From: Neocallimastix lanati (nom. inval.)
Taxonomy: Eukaryota; Neocallimastigomycota; Neocallimastigomycetes; Neocallimastigales; Neocallimastigaceae
Direction: 5' to 3'
DNA: 64,000 nt
Assembly: GCA_016946835.1 (NCBI GenBank)
Contig: JACVTC010000049.1
Span: 843,501 to 907,500 of the forward strand
The stretch's first letter is position 1. Each line of letters starts with the position of its first letter. Shown here piece by piece: positions 33,392 through 45,428 of the stretch. Below the pieces are notes generated by a model, which was not told the DNA's origin, made no database searches, and was given only the letters and a program-made list of their open reading frames with translations. The translations under genes were made by a program, and so were the position numbers.

Positions 33392-34028
33392 TCGATATGT
33401 CTATATAGTAATATACTATATAGATATATAATAAAAATAATAAATATTTAAATGTTTAGTTTAATAAAAATTTATTTATAATAAACTTTGATAATTAGAA
33501 TTATCAAATTAATTTAATTTTAAATTTGTTTATTTTATATAATAATAAAATATCTATAATATATTACTATTAAGGTAATTTTACAATAACCTTACAAAGA
33601 ACATAAAAGATAGATTTTTACATCTTTCTTTTATACTTTGTAAGTTACATAATAATAATATTTAATTATAAGATAGTGATAATATAGTAATATAAATACT
33701 AATAAAATATAAGGATAAATTTAATTATATAATTAATTTGAATAATTGAATTTAATATAGATATGTTGTAAACATATAAAAACATAATATAAATAAAATA
33801 CACGTGACGTCAAATGTATCATTGAAATTAATTATTAATATAAACCTTATTTATTAATATTCTCAGAATTATTAGGCCTAAGATAACCCTTTAAATATTA
33901 AACAAGAATTTATATTAATTATTAATTATTTCAATATATATATTATTTATAATTAAATAAATAATATTTTTAATTATTGAAATGTAAATAACTGAAATTG
34001 AGATTTCAATTCAGTTATAATTTCAACA
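33392..34028 (-). repeat. Solo LTR related to E4 (left edge approximate)
   Basis: On the minus strand it starts TGTTGAAATTATAACTGAAT at 34028 and follows the E4 LTR with divergence (shared ACAAAGTATAAAA and TTGTAAGGTTAT blocks). No coding sequence accompanies it. It marks the left border of the second tRNA locus. Confidence 0.65.
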
Positions 34029-34032
34029 TGTC

Positions 34033-34144
34033 ATGATTTATCTTTCCTTTGAAATGAAAAATTAAATTTGTGTTTTTTATTAATAATAATTTGTTCATTT
34101 CCTCGATTTGTTTCACTTATTTCAATTTCTATATTGTCTTCCAT
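34033..34144 (-). pseudogene. MULE transposase fragment (N-terminus only)
   Basis: Matches the first 36 or so codons of the pseudogene at 1196-2629, including the start Met (34142-34144). It is cut at the left by the solo LTR boundary. Part of the segmental duplication; not functional. Confidence 0.85.
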
Positions 34145-35529
34145 TGATAATTAAAATTTTTCAATAAAATATTTTAATAAATATACTTTTAAATGCTTTG
34201 AAACTTTTTTTTTTTTAATATTTAAAATAATAAACCTTTTTTTAATTAAATATATAATTATTCAAATAATTTTTTAATTATTAATTATTTATTATTTCTT
34301 TATTTACTATTTTATTTATTTATTTTTATTTTTATTTTTTTTTTATTTTTAATTTTATTTTATTTTTTGATTTTTTAATGCTTAAAAAATAAATTTTTAT
34401 TTATTTTTATTTTATTTTTCAATGTTTAAAAAAAAAGTTTTTTTATTTCTTATTTTTATTTTATTTTTTAATGTTTAAAAAAAAAGTTTTCTTATTTCTT
34501 ATTTTTATTTTATTTTTTAAGCGTTAAAAAATAAAATGTTTATTTATTTTTTATTTTATTTTTCAATGTTAAATAGAAATACCTAACCTAATTATTATTT
34601 ATTGAAGTGTTGTATTTCGCCAAAAGTTGAATTTCGTCCAGTTGAATTTCGCCAAATTCTTAGTGGCTTATAAATTTACGTCATAAAATATCACCATAAT
34701 TATTATTCGCGCCATATTGTGAATATATAGCTTTTTAAAAATTGTAGTAAAAAGCCACAAAATTATGATACAATTAGATATACGCCCCACGTAAATTTAC
34801 GTGTTTGAAAATTTTTGAGAATTGTAATTTTATTTATTTAATTAATTAATTATTATTCATTAAAATTTTAATAAAATTAGGTGGCTTAAAATTAAAATTA
34901 TTTAAGCCATACAACAAAATACAAATTTTTGTAATATAAATTTTCGAAATGCAATTTAATTTAATTTAACCCTTAATAAATTTAATAAAAAATAAATTGA
35001 AGAAAAAAGATGATAATTCTACAAATATTGGAATTATCCTACTAAAATTAAAATTATTATATTTATTAGAAGGTTATGTTCAAGAACTATAATATATATT
35101 AATTCAAATTCACTTGAACTACTAGTACACGAGTTAGTAAACTTTACAAAATTTTAAATAAATAAAAAAATTTTAAATAAATAAAGAAATAATTTAATTA
35201 TTTAAATGACCGATATATGATAAATTAATATTATATATAGAAAAAATTTTCTTTCCTTCTTTTATGTTTATACATATCTTTTCTTTTTTTTTATATCATA
35301 TCTAATTTTATTGCATGCATATATATATTTTATTCTTATTTTTCTATAATAATGTAAAAATAATGAAAAAAAATATTAATTTATTAATTTGCTCTTTCTT
35401 TAATTGATATATATATATATATATATATATATAAAGAAAAAAAAATTATATATTGTATTAAATTAATATATTTTATAGATAAATTTTAATTAAATAAAAA
35501 AAAAAAAAAATTAGAATAAGTCAAAAAAA
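34145..35529. repeat. Segmental duplication of locus 1 (gene-free part)
   Basis: Corresponds to 2640-3419 joined to about 5094-5635, lacking 3420-5093. Many small changes show it is older than the E1 insertion. No gene apart from the flanking MULE fragment and tRNA. Confidence 0.85.
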
Positions 35530-35602
35530 TGCGAAGTGTGAGGTTCGAACTCACGACCTTAAGATTATGAGACTTACGCGCTGCCGACTGCGCCAACTTC
35601 GC
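35530..35602 (-). tRNA. tRNA-Met (CAT), copy 3
   Basis: All 73 nt of the tRNA agree with copies 1 and 2 although the flanks have diverged, which suggests selection on a working gene. A run of 15 T follows its 3' end on the transcribed strand. The second LTR stack starts 18 bp upstream of its 5' end. Confidence 0.95.
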
Positions 35603-35619
35603 TTTCTCAGTTTTTCTTT

Positions 35620-36408
35620 TAATACAGAATGAACAAATAATACTAATTGTGCTAGAATAATATAAATTATTCTAACCTTATAGATTATTCTATTCTATAT
35701 AATTGGAACTTTCCAATATTCTTCAAATATTACTAAATAGAAATCTTAAGTTAATAAATCACTAATTAACTTATAATTCCTTTTTGAATTATCGATCCGA
35801 TTCCATTATAATGTATTAAAAATCTTTAGCCAAGAATATTGTCCTTGCCCACTTAATATATTAATATTATATTTCTTTTGTATTATGTTATATTGAAAAT
35901 AATCAAATCTATTTAATTAGTTATTAAAATTTTCGTTATCAATTTAAATTTATTTTTAATTACTAAATTTAACTAAACCACAATAAAATATTCTGTATAA
36001 TCTCTTTATTTTTATTTTATATATATTAGTATTAAACTATTATTAAATAATTAATAATTCAATAATATATAACTACTATTTATAACAATAATATTATTAA
36101 CTAAAATAATAATTCAATTTCAATTTAAATGTTTTATTTATAAAAATAATTAGTAATTAGTTTATTAAAAAAATAGTTAGGCTTTACAAATTTTAATTTG
36201 ATAAAAAAATATAAATACATGTAATTTTAGTGAAATAAAATATAATCAATAACTTTCTTTTTATTAAATAAATAATTATATTATTATTTTTTTCTTTTAT
36301 AAATTTAAATAAATAAATATTGATTTTAAAACAAATTATTTTTTTTATTGTAATTTTATTATTTGTGTTAATTATTATTATATTCCTAAAATTATATGAA
36401 CCATACCA
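35620..36408 (+). repeat. Solo LTR K2 (J/K-like)
   Basis: Begins TAATACAGAATGAACAAATA, resembling the start of J1/J2 (TGTTAAGGAATGAACAAATA), and ends CATACCA. Flanked by CTTT on both sides (35616-35619, 36409-36412), 14-17 bp upstream of tRNA copy 3. The first dinucleotide TA instead of TG suggests decay. No gene. Confidence 0.65.
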
Positions 36409-36412
36409 CTTT

Positions 36413-37010
36413 TGATACAATACAGCTAGAAATACGCAAGAAAATTAACAAAAGAGAAAATCCTATAATAATATAGTGAAAAATAATTACAATATATAAT
36501 ATACTAAATCATTATATAAATAGATTAAAAATTAATTAGACAGCCAATAATATTCAAGATAAAATTAATTAATAAATTTAAAAGAAGAGAATGAAATAAA
36601 AGTTAAAGAGAGAGTTTTTCTTGTTGTTTTAAAAATTCTAATTGAGTAAAATAATAGTTTTAGAGAACTTATAGTTTAGTTTAAATAATTAAGTAATTAC
36701 TTATAGTTAAAGGATAAGAGTTGAATCCTACAATTATAAGTAAAATTATTATTACGATATTAATATAAGTTGAATCATTAGAGATAGATAAAAATCATTA
36801 TATTCAGAGGAATATAAATATAATTGTAATAATTTATGTAAAATAAATAAATAAATAAAAACAAGATTTAAAAAGAAATAAATAAATTTTATTATTTGTG
36901 TAAATTATTATTTATTATCTTTGAGTTGGAATATATTATTTTACAAATTCCCTATTTGCTCGACCTCGTTATAAATAGAAATCTGATACTTTATTACTTA
37001 TATTGTATCA
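36413..37010 (+). repeat. Solo LTR of the E2 family
   Basis: 598 bp, TGATACAATAC...TTGTATCA, about four differences from the E2 LTRs. Left flank CTTT, right flank TTTT. Most likely produced by recombination between the two LTRs of a former full element. Confidence 0.9.
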
Positions 37011-37014
37011 TTTT

Positions 37015-37572
37015 TGGTACGTTACTCACTAAAATAGAATAAATTATTAAAAATATAAGAAAATAAATAATTCTTTAGTTATTTTATTATAATAGGTATA
37101 AGGTTTAATTAGTATATAAAAATATAATATTAATAAAAATAATTTTAATTAATAGATAACCAATAAGAATTAAGATAAATTATAGTATAAAAATAAGTGA
37201 AAGATAAAATATTAACAAAGGAGGAACTTAATAATTTAATATCTTTAAAGAATATAATAGTTAGAATAGGAATTATAAAATATTTATTCGGGTGAATAAA
37301 TATTTAGGATATTTTGGTTAATATTATTATTAAAATATAAATTTAAAGATATAATAAAGTTATAATGAAATTAAATGTACTTATTTAAAGAACAAAACTT
37401 ATAAATAAAATAAAGACTTAAAAGTAACACATTATTATCATTAAAATTTATTATTAATTTTGTGTTATAATTTTTTTATTTATTTCTTTTATTAGAATAT
37501 ATTATTTTATAGTTTTACAACTTGCTTTCCCCAAATCATATAAAAGGTACAATATATAAAAATAACGTACCA
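37015..37572 (+). repeat. E3 5' LTR
   Basis: 558 bp, with inverted ends TGGTACGTT/AACGTACCA (9 bp, perfect). Confidence 0.92.
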
Positions 37573-37576
37573 AAAT

Positions 37577-37593
37577 TGGTGGAGAATCCGGGC
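37577..37593 (+). promoter_or_regulatory. E3 primer-binding site
   Basis: TGGTGGAGAATCCGGGC, 4 nt after the LTR, same as E2. Confidence 0.75.
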
Positions 37594-37807
37594 GGAAGCA
37601 AGATAAAATAATATGAAAATAATAAGAGAAATTACTTTACTTTAATTCATTCATTTTTTTATTTTATATATTTATAGTACAAAAGCATTTATTATATTAT
37701 TATAAAACAATTTTTATTTCTTCATTTTTTTTTTACAAAACAATTATTATATTATAAATAAATATAACTATTTTATATTACTTTTTTTTTAATAAATTCT
37801 ATTTATC

Positions 37808-38989
37808 ATGATTGACGCTGCCAAATTACAGAAAGCATTACCAAATCTCATCGACTATAGAAAAGATGTTGATGGATGGATGCATGAATTCGTCAGAGTG
37901 ATGGAGCTCTACGATGTTGTGGAACCAAGAAGAATTTTTGTCTGGGCCAAAGAAGCAGTCGAAGAAGACATGCATGGGGCCTTAAACTCTTTAAAAAGTA
38001 AGAATGGAAACGAAGTTAGATATCCCAGCTTCAAAGAAATCCAAGCTGCCGTTGAGGAGTACTTGCACATCACACCTAATGATAAATGTGCAGTATTAAA
38101 ATCATTAAAAATTAATAATAAAGAAACTATAAAAAAATTTAATCATAGATACAAAATATTATATAAAGGCCTACCAAGAGAATATCAAAAACTAATTTCA
38201 ATAAAGGACTATACTACTGCTATAAGTACACGGGTCTTTCCTTGTTCAAGAGTTATGACAACCGAATGCGAAACTTTATCTGAAGCTTTTAAGGTAGCTG
38301 AAGTATCCGAAGAAGCTGAAAAAGAAATAATCAGTAATATTGGGCAAGATAATAATAAGAATAGATCTAATTTAATGTTTGTGCAAAATTTGGATAGTCC
38401 TATAATGAATCACCCATTTTATCAGAATTTTTATGGAGAACCTTCTTATCAACATAATATAAATCAAAGTACTAATAGAAATGTTTACAATAATAATTTT
38501 CGTCCACCTTTTAGAAGGAATAACCGAAACTTTAGTAATGGTTCAAGATTTATGAACCCCAATAATAATTATAATACTAACGTCAATCAAAATATGAATA
38601 ATATCATGGATAGCAACAACTATAATTATAATTATTTACCTAATAGAATGCAAAATAGTAATAACTCTAATTACAATTATAAAAACAATAATATTAGTAA
38701 CGATAACAATACCAACAATATAGCTACTGCAGTTTCTCAAAATAGTAACGTATATGACAATAATAACGGTATTGATGCTAATATACTTACAACTACCATA
38801 AATAGAAATCCAGGGGTTATTCCAAATAAGGAATATAATAAAAGTTTTAATAAAGACTACCAAAATAGGAAAACTACTTGTTTCCGTTGTTTCCAAAATG
38901 GGCACAAGGCTTCAAACTGCCCCTATTCGTTCAAACAATTAGCGGAAATGGAAGAAAGGGGAATGATCAACAAATCTTTAAACCACTAA
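37808..38989 (+). CDS. gag: E3 Gag
   Basis: 393 aa, intact. The N-terminal 180 residues align along their length with E1 Gag (KLQKALPNLIDYRKDVDGW; RIFVWAKEAVEED). An Asn-rich middle (about 195-340) follows, then CCHC knuckle CFRCFQNGHKASNC at 358-371. It ends SLNH-stop with the slippery heptamer phased like E1. It could still supply particles even though the accompanying pol is broken. Confidence 0.93.
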   Translation: MIDAAKLQKALPNLIDYRKDVDGWMHEFVRVMELYDVVEPRRIFVWAKEAVEEDMHGALNSLKSKNGNEVRYPSFKEIQAAVEEYLHITPNDKCAVLKSLKINNKETIKKFNHRYKILYKGLPREYQKLISIKDYTTAISTRVFPCSRVMTTECETLSEAFKVAEVSEEAEKEIISNIGQDNNKNRSNLMFVQNLDSPIMNHPFYQNFYGEPSYQHNINQSTNRNVYNNNFRPPFRRNNRNFSNGSRFMNPNNNYNTNVNQNMNNIMDSNNYNYNYLPNRMQNSNNSNYNYKNNNISNDNNTNNIATAVSQNSNVYDNNNGIDANILTTTINRNPGVIPNKEYNKSFNKDYQNRKTTCFRCFQNGHKASNCPYSFKQLAEMEERGMINKSLNH

Positions 38990-41913
38990 ATGGGAGAAGG
39001 ATAACTTCCAGTAAACAAACCAACCACATGGAAGACAATGCTAATAATTGTTATCATCATAATAGAAATATTAATAATAATAGTAACAATATTAATAATA
39101 AATATATTAATAATAATAATATGAATAACCATAATAAATCAATATCAAATTATCAACCTTTACATATTAATAAACCAATTGAAGTTCTTGCACCAGCTGT
39201 CAGAAAACAAAAAGAAAAAAACGTAAGTTCCATTCCTTATAATAAAGAGAAATCCAATGATACATTAAAGAATAATCCGACGCCGATTCAAACAGCAGCT
39301 ATGAGACATAACAACAAATATGATGCTTGTCCTAATGAAGAAAAAAAGGTGCATAACCAAAAGGATCAAAATATGGAAACTAATACTTTACCAATTGAAG
39401 ATGTAATTATGATTAAAGATGATATTGAAGATAGTATACAAAATAATGAAATTAATAAAAATAAGTCTACAAATACAGTAGATAAGAATCCTACTTTAGA
39501 TAAAAATAATAAAACTACCTCTAATAGTAATCAAACCGAAAAATTGGAGTACTTAGATCCTTCAATTATAGCCGAGAAGAATATTAGAACGAGTAAAAGA
39601 AACAATCATGAAGAAAGAATTAAAGATATTATTGAAAATGCAAAGAAATCTCCACCTTCATTAAGTAACAACAAAGAATCTAAAGAAAAACATATTAAAT
39701 TAATAGAACAATTTGATGATTATTTAATACAAGATCTATTAAAAGAAGTTGCATCTACTGAAGTTATTACTAAATTAGGATACTTACTTGATCTATTCCC
39801 AAAATTCAGAACAGCATTTAGTAAAGCTTTGAAGCTTACTCCTAAAAGTAATGCTATTAATAATGTGATGACAATAGTTAATAAATTTAAAATAATTAAA
39901 GTAAAAGGAAAAGTTGAAAATACCAATTGTGAGATATTTTTAGATACTTGCGCTAGTGTTAATGCTATTACAAGATCTGCTTTAGAAAAATATAATATAA
40001 ACAAACCTGCCATAGGAAGAATCTCAGAAACTATTTTTCAAGCTTGTTCAAATTCGACGATTGAATCCGAAATATATGAGCTAGAAATAACTATAGGAGA
40101 CAAGACTTTCCAAGATTATTTTAGAGTAATTGAAAAAGATGACCTTTTCGACATTCTAATTGGAGTTGATTCATTAAAGAAAAATAGGTTTGATATTAAC
40201 CTAGTTAATGACTCATTATATTATATTAATGAAGATAATACTTACAAGAAATTAGCTGACCTTTACTACGATATTAATCTGAAAAATCCAATTGACTCAG
40301 GAGAAGAAATTAATAAAGAAAACACAAATGCATCTACACCCTTACTACTTACTATAGTTATTCAGAATAAAGATAAACAATTAGAACAAACTATTAATGT
40401 TAAAGAAAATCTAATAAATGATATTATTAATGCCGTACCTAGTGAACATAAGAACTCTATAAAAGAGCTATTCGAAGTTTTTAAAGACATATTAGCTGTG
40501 AAGACTGATGACCTTGGAACTTCTAAATTATTACCACATAGAATTAATTTAATTCCAAATGCTAAACCAATAAAACTGAAAGCATATAAACTTTCTAAAG
40601 CTCAATCTATGGCTCTCAAAGAAATACTTACATTTTTAATCAATAATCGGTTGATTGAACCGTCTTTCTCTGCTTGGTCCTTTCCTGTTGTCTTAGTACC
40701 TAAAAAGAATAATAAAGATTGGAGAATGTGCGTTGATTATCGTAAATTAAATAATATAACAATTAAAGATTCATATTCATTACCTTTAATCGATGAAATT
40801 CTTTTGCAAATCGGAAATAATTCACAAATCCTGTCTACGATTGACCTTTTTTCAGGATACCACCAAATCCCAATGGCTCCCGAAAATAAAGAAAAGACTG
40901 CATTTACCACAATGTATGGCAATTACAACATCAAAATAATGCCATTTGGTTTATGTAACGCCCCAGCAACCTTTCAGAGAGAAATGAACAAAATATTTTT
41001 TGAATTAATCGGTGAATGTGTATTTATTTATATTGATGATATAGTTATATTTTCTAAAGATATAAATGAACATATTTTACACTTACGTCGTGTTTTTAAG
41101 ATACTAAAAGACAATGGATTAAAAATTAATTTTGAAAAATGTTCATTTTTTAAAAAAGAAGTTTCACTACTTGGTCACAAGCTCTCGACAGATGGTATTT
41201 CTCCTATTCCGGAAAAAGTAAAAACAATTGTTAATTGGTTACCACTTAAAAATACTACACAACTTAAATCTTTTCTTGGTGCTATAGGATATTATCGCAA
41301 ATTTATTAAAAATTTTGCTCAAATAGCAAAACCATTATTTTACCTTTTAAAGAAGAACTCGATATTTAACTTTTCCGAAGAGTGTATTAAAGCATTTGAA
41401 GAATTAAAAAATAAATTAATACAAGCACCTATATTAACTCCCCCAGATTTTTCTAAACCATTTATTATACGTACCGATGCTTCTAGAGATGGACTAGGAG
41501 GTGTTCTTCTACAACGAGATAAAAATAATCTTGAGGTTCCTATTTTTTATGAAAGTAGATCATTAAGTAAATCGGAAGAAAATTATAGTATTACTGACCT
41601 GGAAGGTAAAGCTGTCTTCCATTGTGTTCAGAAATTTAAACAATTTATCACTGGTAATTCTTTTATAACTATAGTTTATACTGACCATAAACCGCTTGTT
41701 GGTATATTTAATAATCGTGAACCTACCAATAGTAGACATCTCAAATGGGTTACGGAATTATCCATCTTGAATGTTAAAGTCGAATATCAAGAGGGGAGGA
41801 AGAATGTCATAGCTGATGCTCTGTCTAGATTGGAAACTTCTGATAAACCTAAAGAAACAATAAATATTATATATAACAATAATAATGAAGTTGATAATAG
41901 TGATAATAAGTGA
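38878..41913 (+). pseudogene. pol: E3 pol, N-terminal part (protease, RT, RNase H)
   Basis: Open for 1011 codons from an ATG inside gag; real entry is the frameshift site at 38983. Protease motif FLDTCASVNAITRSA (Asp codon at 39943), RT FIYIDDIVIF, and RNase H RTDASRDGLGG with YTDHKPLV are all present. The frame ends at 41911-41913 in (AAT)n-rich linker between RNase H and integrase, where E1 reads on. A slipped microsatellite, or an assembly error there, is the simplest cause. Confidence 0.9.
38977..39010 (+). promoter_or_regulatory. E3 -1 ribosomal frameshift signal
   Basis: TTTAAAC at 38977-38983 (tcT-TTA-AAC), a 7-nt spacer, then hairpin TGGGAG/CTTCCA (38991-38996 with 39005-39010) with an 8-nt loop AAGGATAA. 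The arrangement is identical to E1. Confidence 0.88.
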
Positions 41914-43105
41914 TAATAATAATAATAATAATAATAGTATTAATAAATTTATAGAAGACTATATCAAAAAAAGAATAATAATTATTGATGGCAAAGAATA
42001 TTATAAACAAGGCGATAAATTAAGGTACATAGTGAAAAGTATAGAAGAAAAATTAACATTAATTGATCAAGCTCATCAAATTGGCCATGAAGGAGTATAT
42101 AAAACATACAACAGACTAAAAAGAGATTATTATTGGAAAAATATGAAAAAGGATATTAATAATTATATTCGATGTTGTTACAAATGCCAAACATGTAAGC
42201 CACAAACATTAAATCAATTTCCAGAAGATAATGTCACTCCTCCAGGATACCCTTTCTCAAGAGTTGGACTCGATTTAATTGGACCCCTACCAGAAACTCC
42301 AAGAGGTAATAGATTTATAATTGTTCTAGTTGACTATTTAACCAAATGGGTAGAGGCTGAACCATTAGTAACATCGGAAGCAGATGACGTGATAAACTTT
42401 TTAAAGAAAGTATTCTCAAGACATGGTATCCCTGAAATACTAGTAACAGACAATGGTCCAAAGTTCACCGCAGATAAAACAAAAGCATTCTTAGATCTAC
42501 ACGATGTTTATGTTCACTATATTTCAACTTACCATCCAGCCTCGAATGGAGAAGTTGAAAACAGAAACAAAGAAATTGGGAAGTATCTACGAATCCTGGG
42601 AAAAAAAGATAAGCATTGGGATGAGACTTTATATAGTGCTTTATGGGCACTACGTACTTGTAAAAGTGAAGTTACAAAACACAGTAGCTTCGAATTATTG
42701 TATGGAAGGAGGGATATACAACCTTTCGAATTATCCATTAATATTGAAAAGAAAAATGAATGGGAAAGTGATGAAGAGTACTGGCTCAGAAAATTTTTGA
42801 TACATGATAAGTGGATAAAGGAAGCCATAAGAAATATTGAAACCGCAAACAAACTTTGGTCCGATAGAAGGAAACAAATCAAAAGAATGAGAAGTGACTC
42901 TAAACCAGGGGACTTAGTATTAGTAAAAGTATTTAATCGAAGGAAGCTAGACCCATTCTTCACAGGACCATTACAAATTGTTAAAAGAGAATTAAACACA
43001 GTGACAGTATGCGACCCAACGACTGGTGAACTAGCAGAACGTAATATCCACCTGAAGAATATTATTCCATACTTTATGGAACTGAACCTCACAAATGAAG
43101 ACTAA
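41885..43105 (+). pseudogene. pol: E3 pol, C-terminal part (integrase)
   Basis: Integrase of E3 in another frame from the preceding part, overlapping it by 29 bp. The ATG shown is chance; homology starts near SINKFIEDYIKKR. The zinc region (HQIGHEG ... CCYKCQTC), the catalytic motifs GLDLIGP, VTDNGPKF and ASNGEVENRN, and the tail FTGPLQIV all look intact. Without the frame repair it would not be expressed as part of Gag-Pol. Confidence 0.9.
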
Positions 43106-43478
43106 GATACTTATCAGATAATATAAATATATTTACAATAATTATTAAATAATTAAAACAATATTTATAGCAAGTTTTTTTTTTTTTAATAAGAAGATAA
43201 TCAAAGAATATAAATTTAAAAAAAAAAAAAAAATAAAAAAAAAAAAAAATAATAATAATATTTACATAAGAATTTTTTTTTATTTATTAATATTTATTTA
43301 TTATCAATTATAAATTAAAAAATAATATATATAAAATAAATATGGTTTTTATCAAAAAAAAAAAAAAAAAAATATTTTAATACAACCTATAACTTCCTGA
43401 CAATAACACGCTTTAAAAAAAAAATTATAGAGATAGATAAATAATACAATTATATAATCTTCAGAATATAGATAACGA

Positions 43479-43515
<37 letters not shown>

Positions 43516-43928
43516 GCGTTTGAATTTCAACTTACAAAAATAAACATTTAGCTATTATTGAAAAGTTTAATAAATTAATTCACATTTCTAATCCAGTAAT
43601 TTCTTTTATTAGATATAAATAATAAAATATAATAAAAATATAATAATAGATTATAATAGTAAAATATAAAAGTAAAATATAATAGTAAAATATAATAGTA
43701 AAATATAATAATAAAATAGAATAGTAAAATAGAATAATAAAATATAATAGTAAAATAGAATAGTAAAATAGAATAGTAAAATATAATAGTAAAATATAAT
43801 AGTAAAATATAATATTAAAAAATACAAAGATATATAGACAGAATATATATAAATTAAATTAGTAAACAAGTATATAATTTTATAAAATTTTATAAACCAT
43901 ATAACATAATTTTACAATTTACTTACCT

Positions 43929-43972
<44 letters not shown>

Positions 43973-44093
43973 TGCATATACAATATAGTATAAATTACAT
44001 ATATACATATATGTAATGTATACATGTACATTATTGTATGAAATTGTATATATATAATATAAAAAAAAAATTTATATAGTTATATAGTTCAAA

Positions 44094-44127
<34 letters not shown>

Positions 44128-44336
44128 ATATAGTTATATAGTTCAAATATAAAAAAAAAAAAAAAAAAAAAAATTTATATAGTTATATAGTTCAAATATA
44201 AAAAAAAAAAAAAAAAATTTAAAGAATATAATAACATTTTTTTTTAATTTTTATAAAAAATTTTTATTCATTATATCCATAAATCACGACTTCAAGGGAC
44301 GAAGTCTAGACAAAGTGGGGGCGTCTTGGTACGTTA
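43106..44336 (+). other. E3 3' noncoding region
   Basis: Gene-free. Tandem ATAGTAAAATATA-type units at 43620-43820, and three copies of ATATAGTTATATAGTTCAAA followed by A tracts at 44080-44215. It ends with hairpin GACTTC/GAAGTC (44288-44306) and GTGGGGGCG. Confidence 0.85.
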
Positions 44337-44889
44337 CTCACTAAAATAGAATAAATTATTAAAAATATAAGAAAATAAATAATTCTTTATTTATTTTATT
44401 ATAATAGGTATAAAGTTTAATTAGTATATAAAAATATAATATTAATAAAAATAATTTTAATTAATAGATAACCAATAAGAATTAAGATAAATTATAGTAT
44501 AAAAATAAGTAAAAGATAAAATATTAACAACAGGGAACTTAATAATCTAATATCTTTAAAGAATATAATAGTTAGAATAGGAATTATAAAATATTTATTC
44601 GGGTGAATAAATATTTAGGATATTTTGGTTAATATTATTATTAAAATATAAATTTAAAGATATAATAAAGATAAAATAAAATTATATGTACTTATTTAAA
44701 GAACAAAACTTATAAATAAAATAAAGACTTAAAAGTAACACATTATTATTTATTAAAAATTTATTGTTAATTTTGTGTTATAAATTTTTTTTTTATTTAT
44801 TTCTTTTATTAGAATATATTATTTTATAATTTTACAACTTGCTTTCCCCAAATCATATAAAAGGTACAATATATAAAAATAACGTACCA
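44337..44889 (+). repeat. E3 3' LTR
   Basis: 553 bp, TGGTACGTT...AACGTACCA, followed by TCAT (44890-44893). Confidence 0.92.
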
Positions 44890-44893
44890 TCAT

Positions 44894-45424
44894 TGTTACG
44901 AGACAATAAAAAAAAAATGAATAATAATTAAATATTCAATTATATACAAAAAAGATTATAATATTTGTTAACAATACTTTATAATGATTTATATTAATAT
45001 TTTATAATAGTTTTATATCAATATTTTATAATAGTTTTATATTAATATTTTATAATAGTTTTATATTAATATTTTATAATAGTTTTATATCAATATTTTA
45101 TAATAGTTTTATATTAATAATAGTTTTATATTAATATTCTATAATAGTTTTATATTAAAATCTTGTGATAATTTATATTAAAATTTTATAATAATTTATA
45201 TTAATGATTTATAATAATTTTATATATAAATTCGAAACCAATTAAATTAAAATTTTTAATACTAACAAATCAAATTGATAGAATATTAAATATTTAAGAA
45301 ATTATGAAAATAAAATAATTAAAAACTCTCTTTCAAAAATAAAAAATTATTTAATATAGATAAATAAATATAATCGAATATATTATTACTATAATAAATT
45401 TTAATAATTACCTGTGTTGTCCCA
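44894..45424 (+). repeat. Solo LTR-like unit G
   Basis: 531 bp, TGTTACGAGACA...GTTGTCCCA, flanked by TCAT on both sides. Holds several copies of an ATAGTTTTATATTAATATTT unit. No gene; single copy in the window. Confidence 0.7.
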
Positions 45425-45428
45425 TCAT

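Larger units (their letters stand above)
37015..44889 (+). mobile_element. E3: Ty3/gypsy-type retrotransposon, pol frameshifted
   Basis: A 7875-bp element related to E1 and E2. LTRs are 558 and 553 bp with a dozen or more differences, so it is the oldest of the three. gag is open; pol is interrupted by one frame change in an AAT microsatellite. Left flank TTTT and right flank TCAT do not match, so it may have lost its original duplication by recombination between elements. Confidence 0.92.

Noticed and set aside
35530-35602. tRNA-Met copies as the primer for E1-E3 reverse transcription
   Set aside because: The primer-binding sites (TGGCGCCCAACG and TGGTGGAGAATC) do not match the 3' end of this tRNA.
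41885-41913. E3 RNase H/integrase break as a second programmed frameshift
   Set aside because: It lies in an AAT microsatellite without a slippery heptamer, and E1 is continuous at the same place; slippage or assembly error is likelier.
42529-43092. 187-aa minus-strand frame over E3 integrase
   Set aside because: Antisense of a conserved integrase; a shorter version is present opposite E1 integrase.
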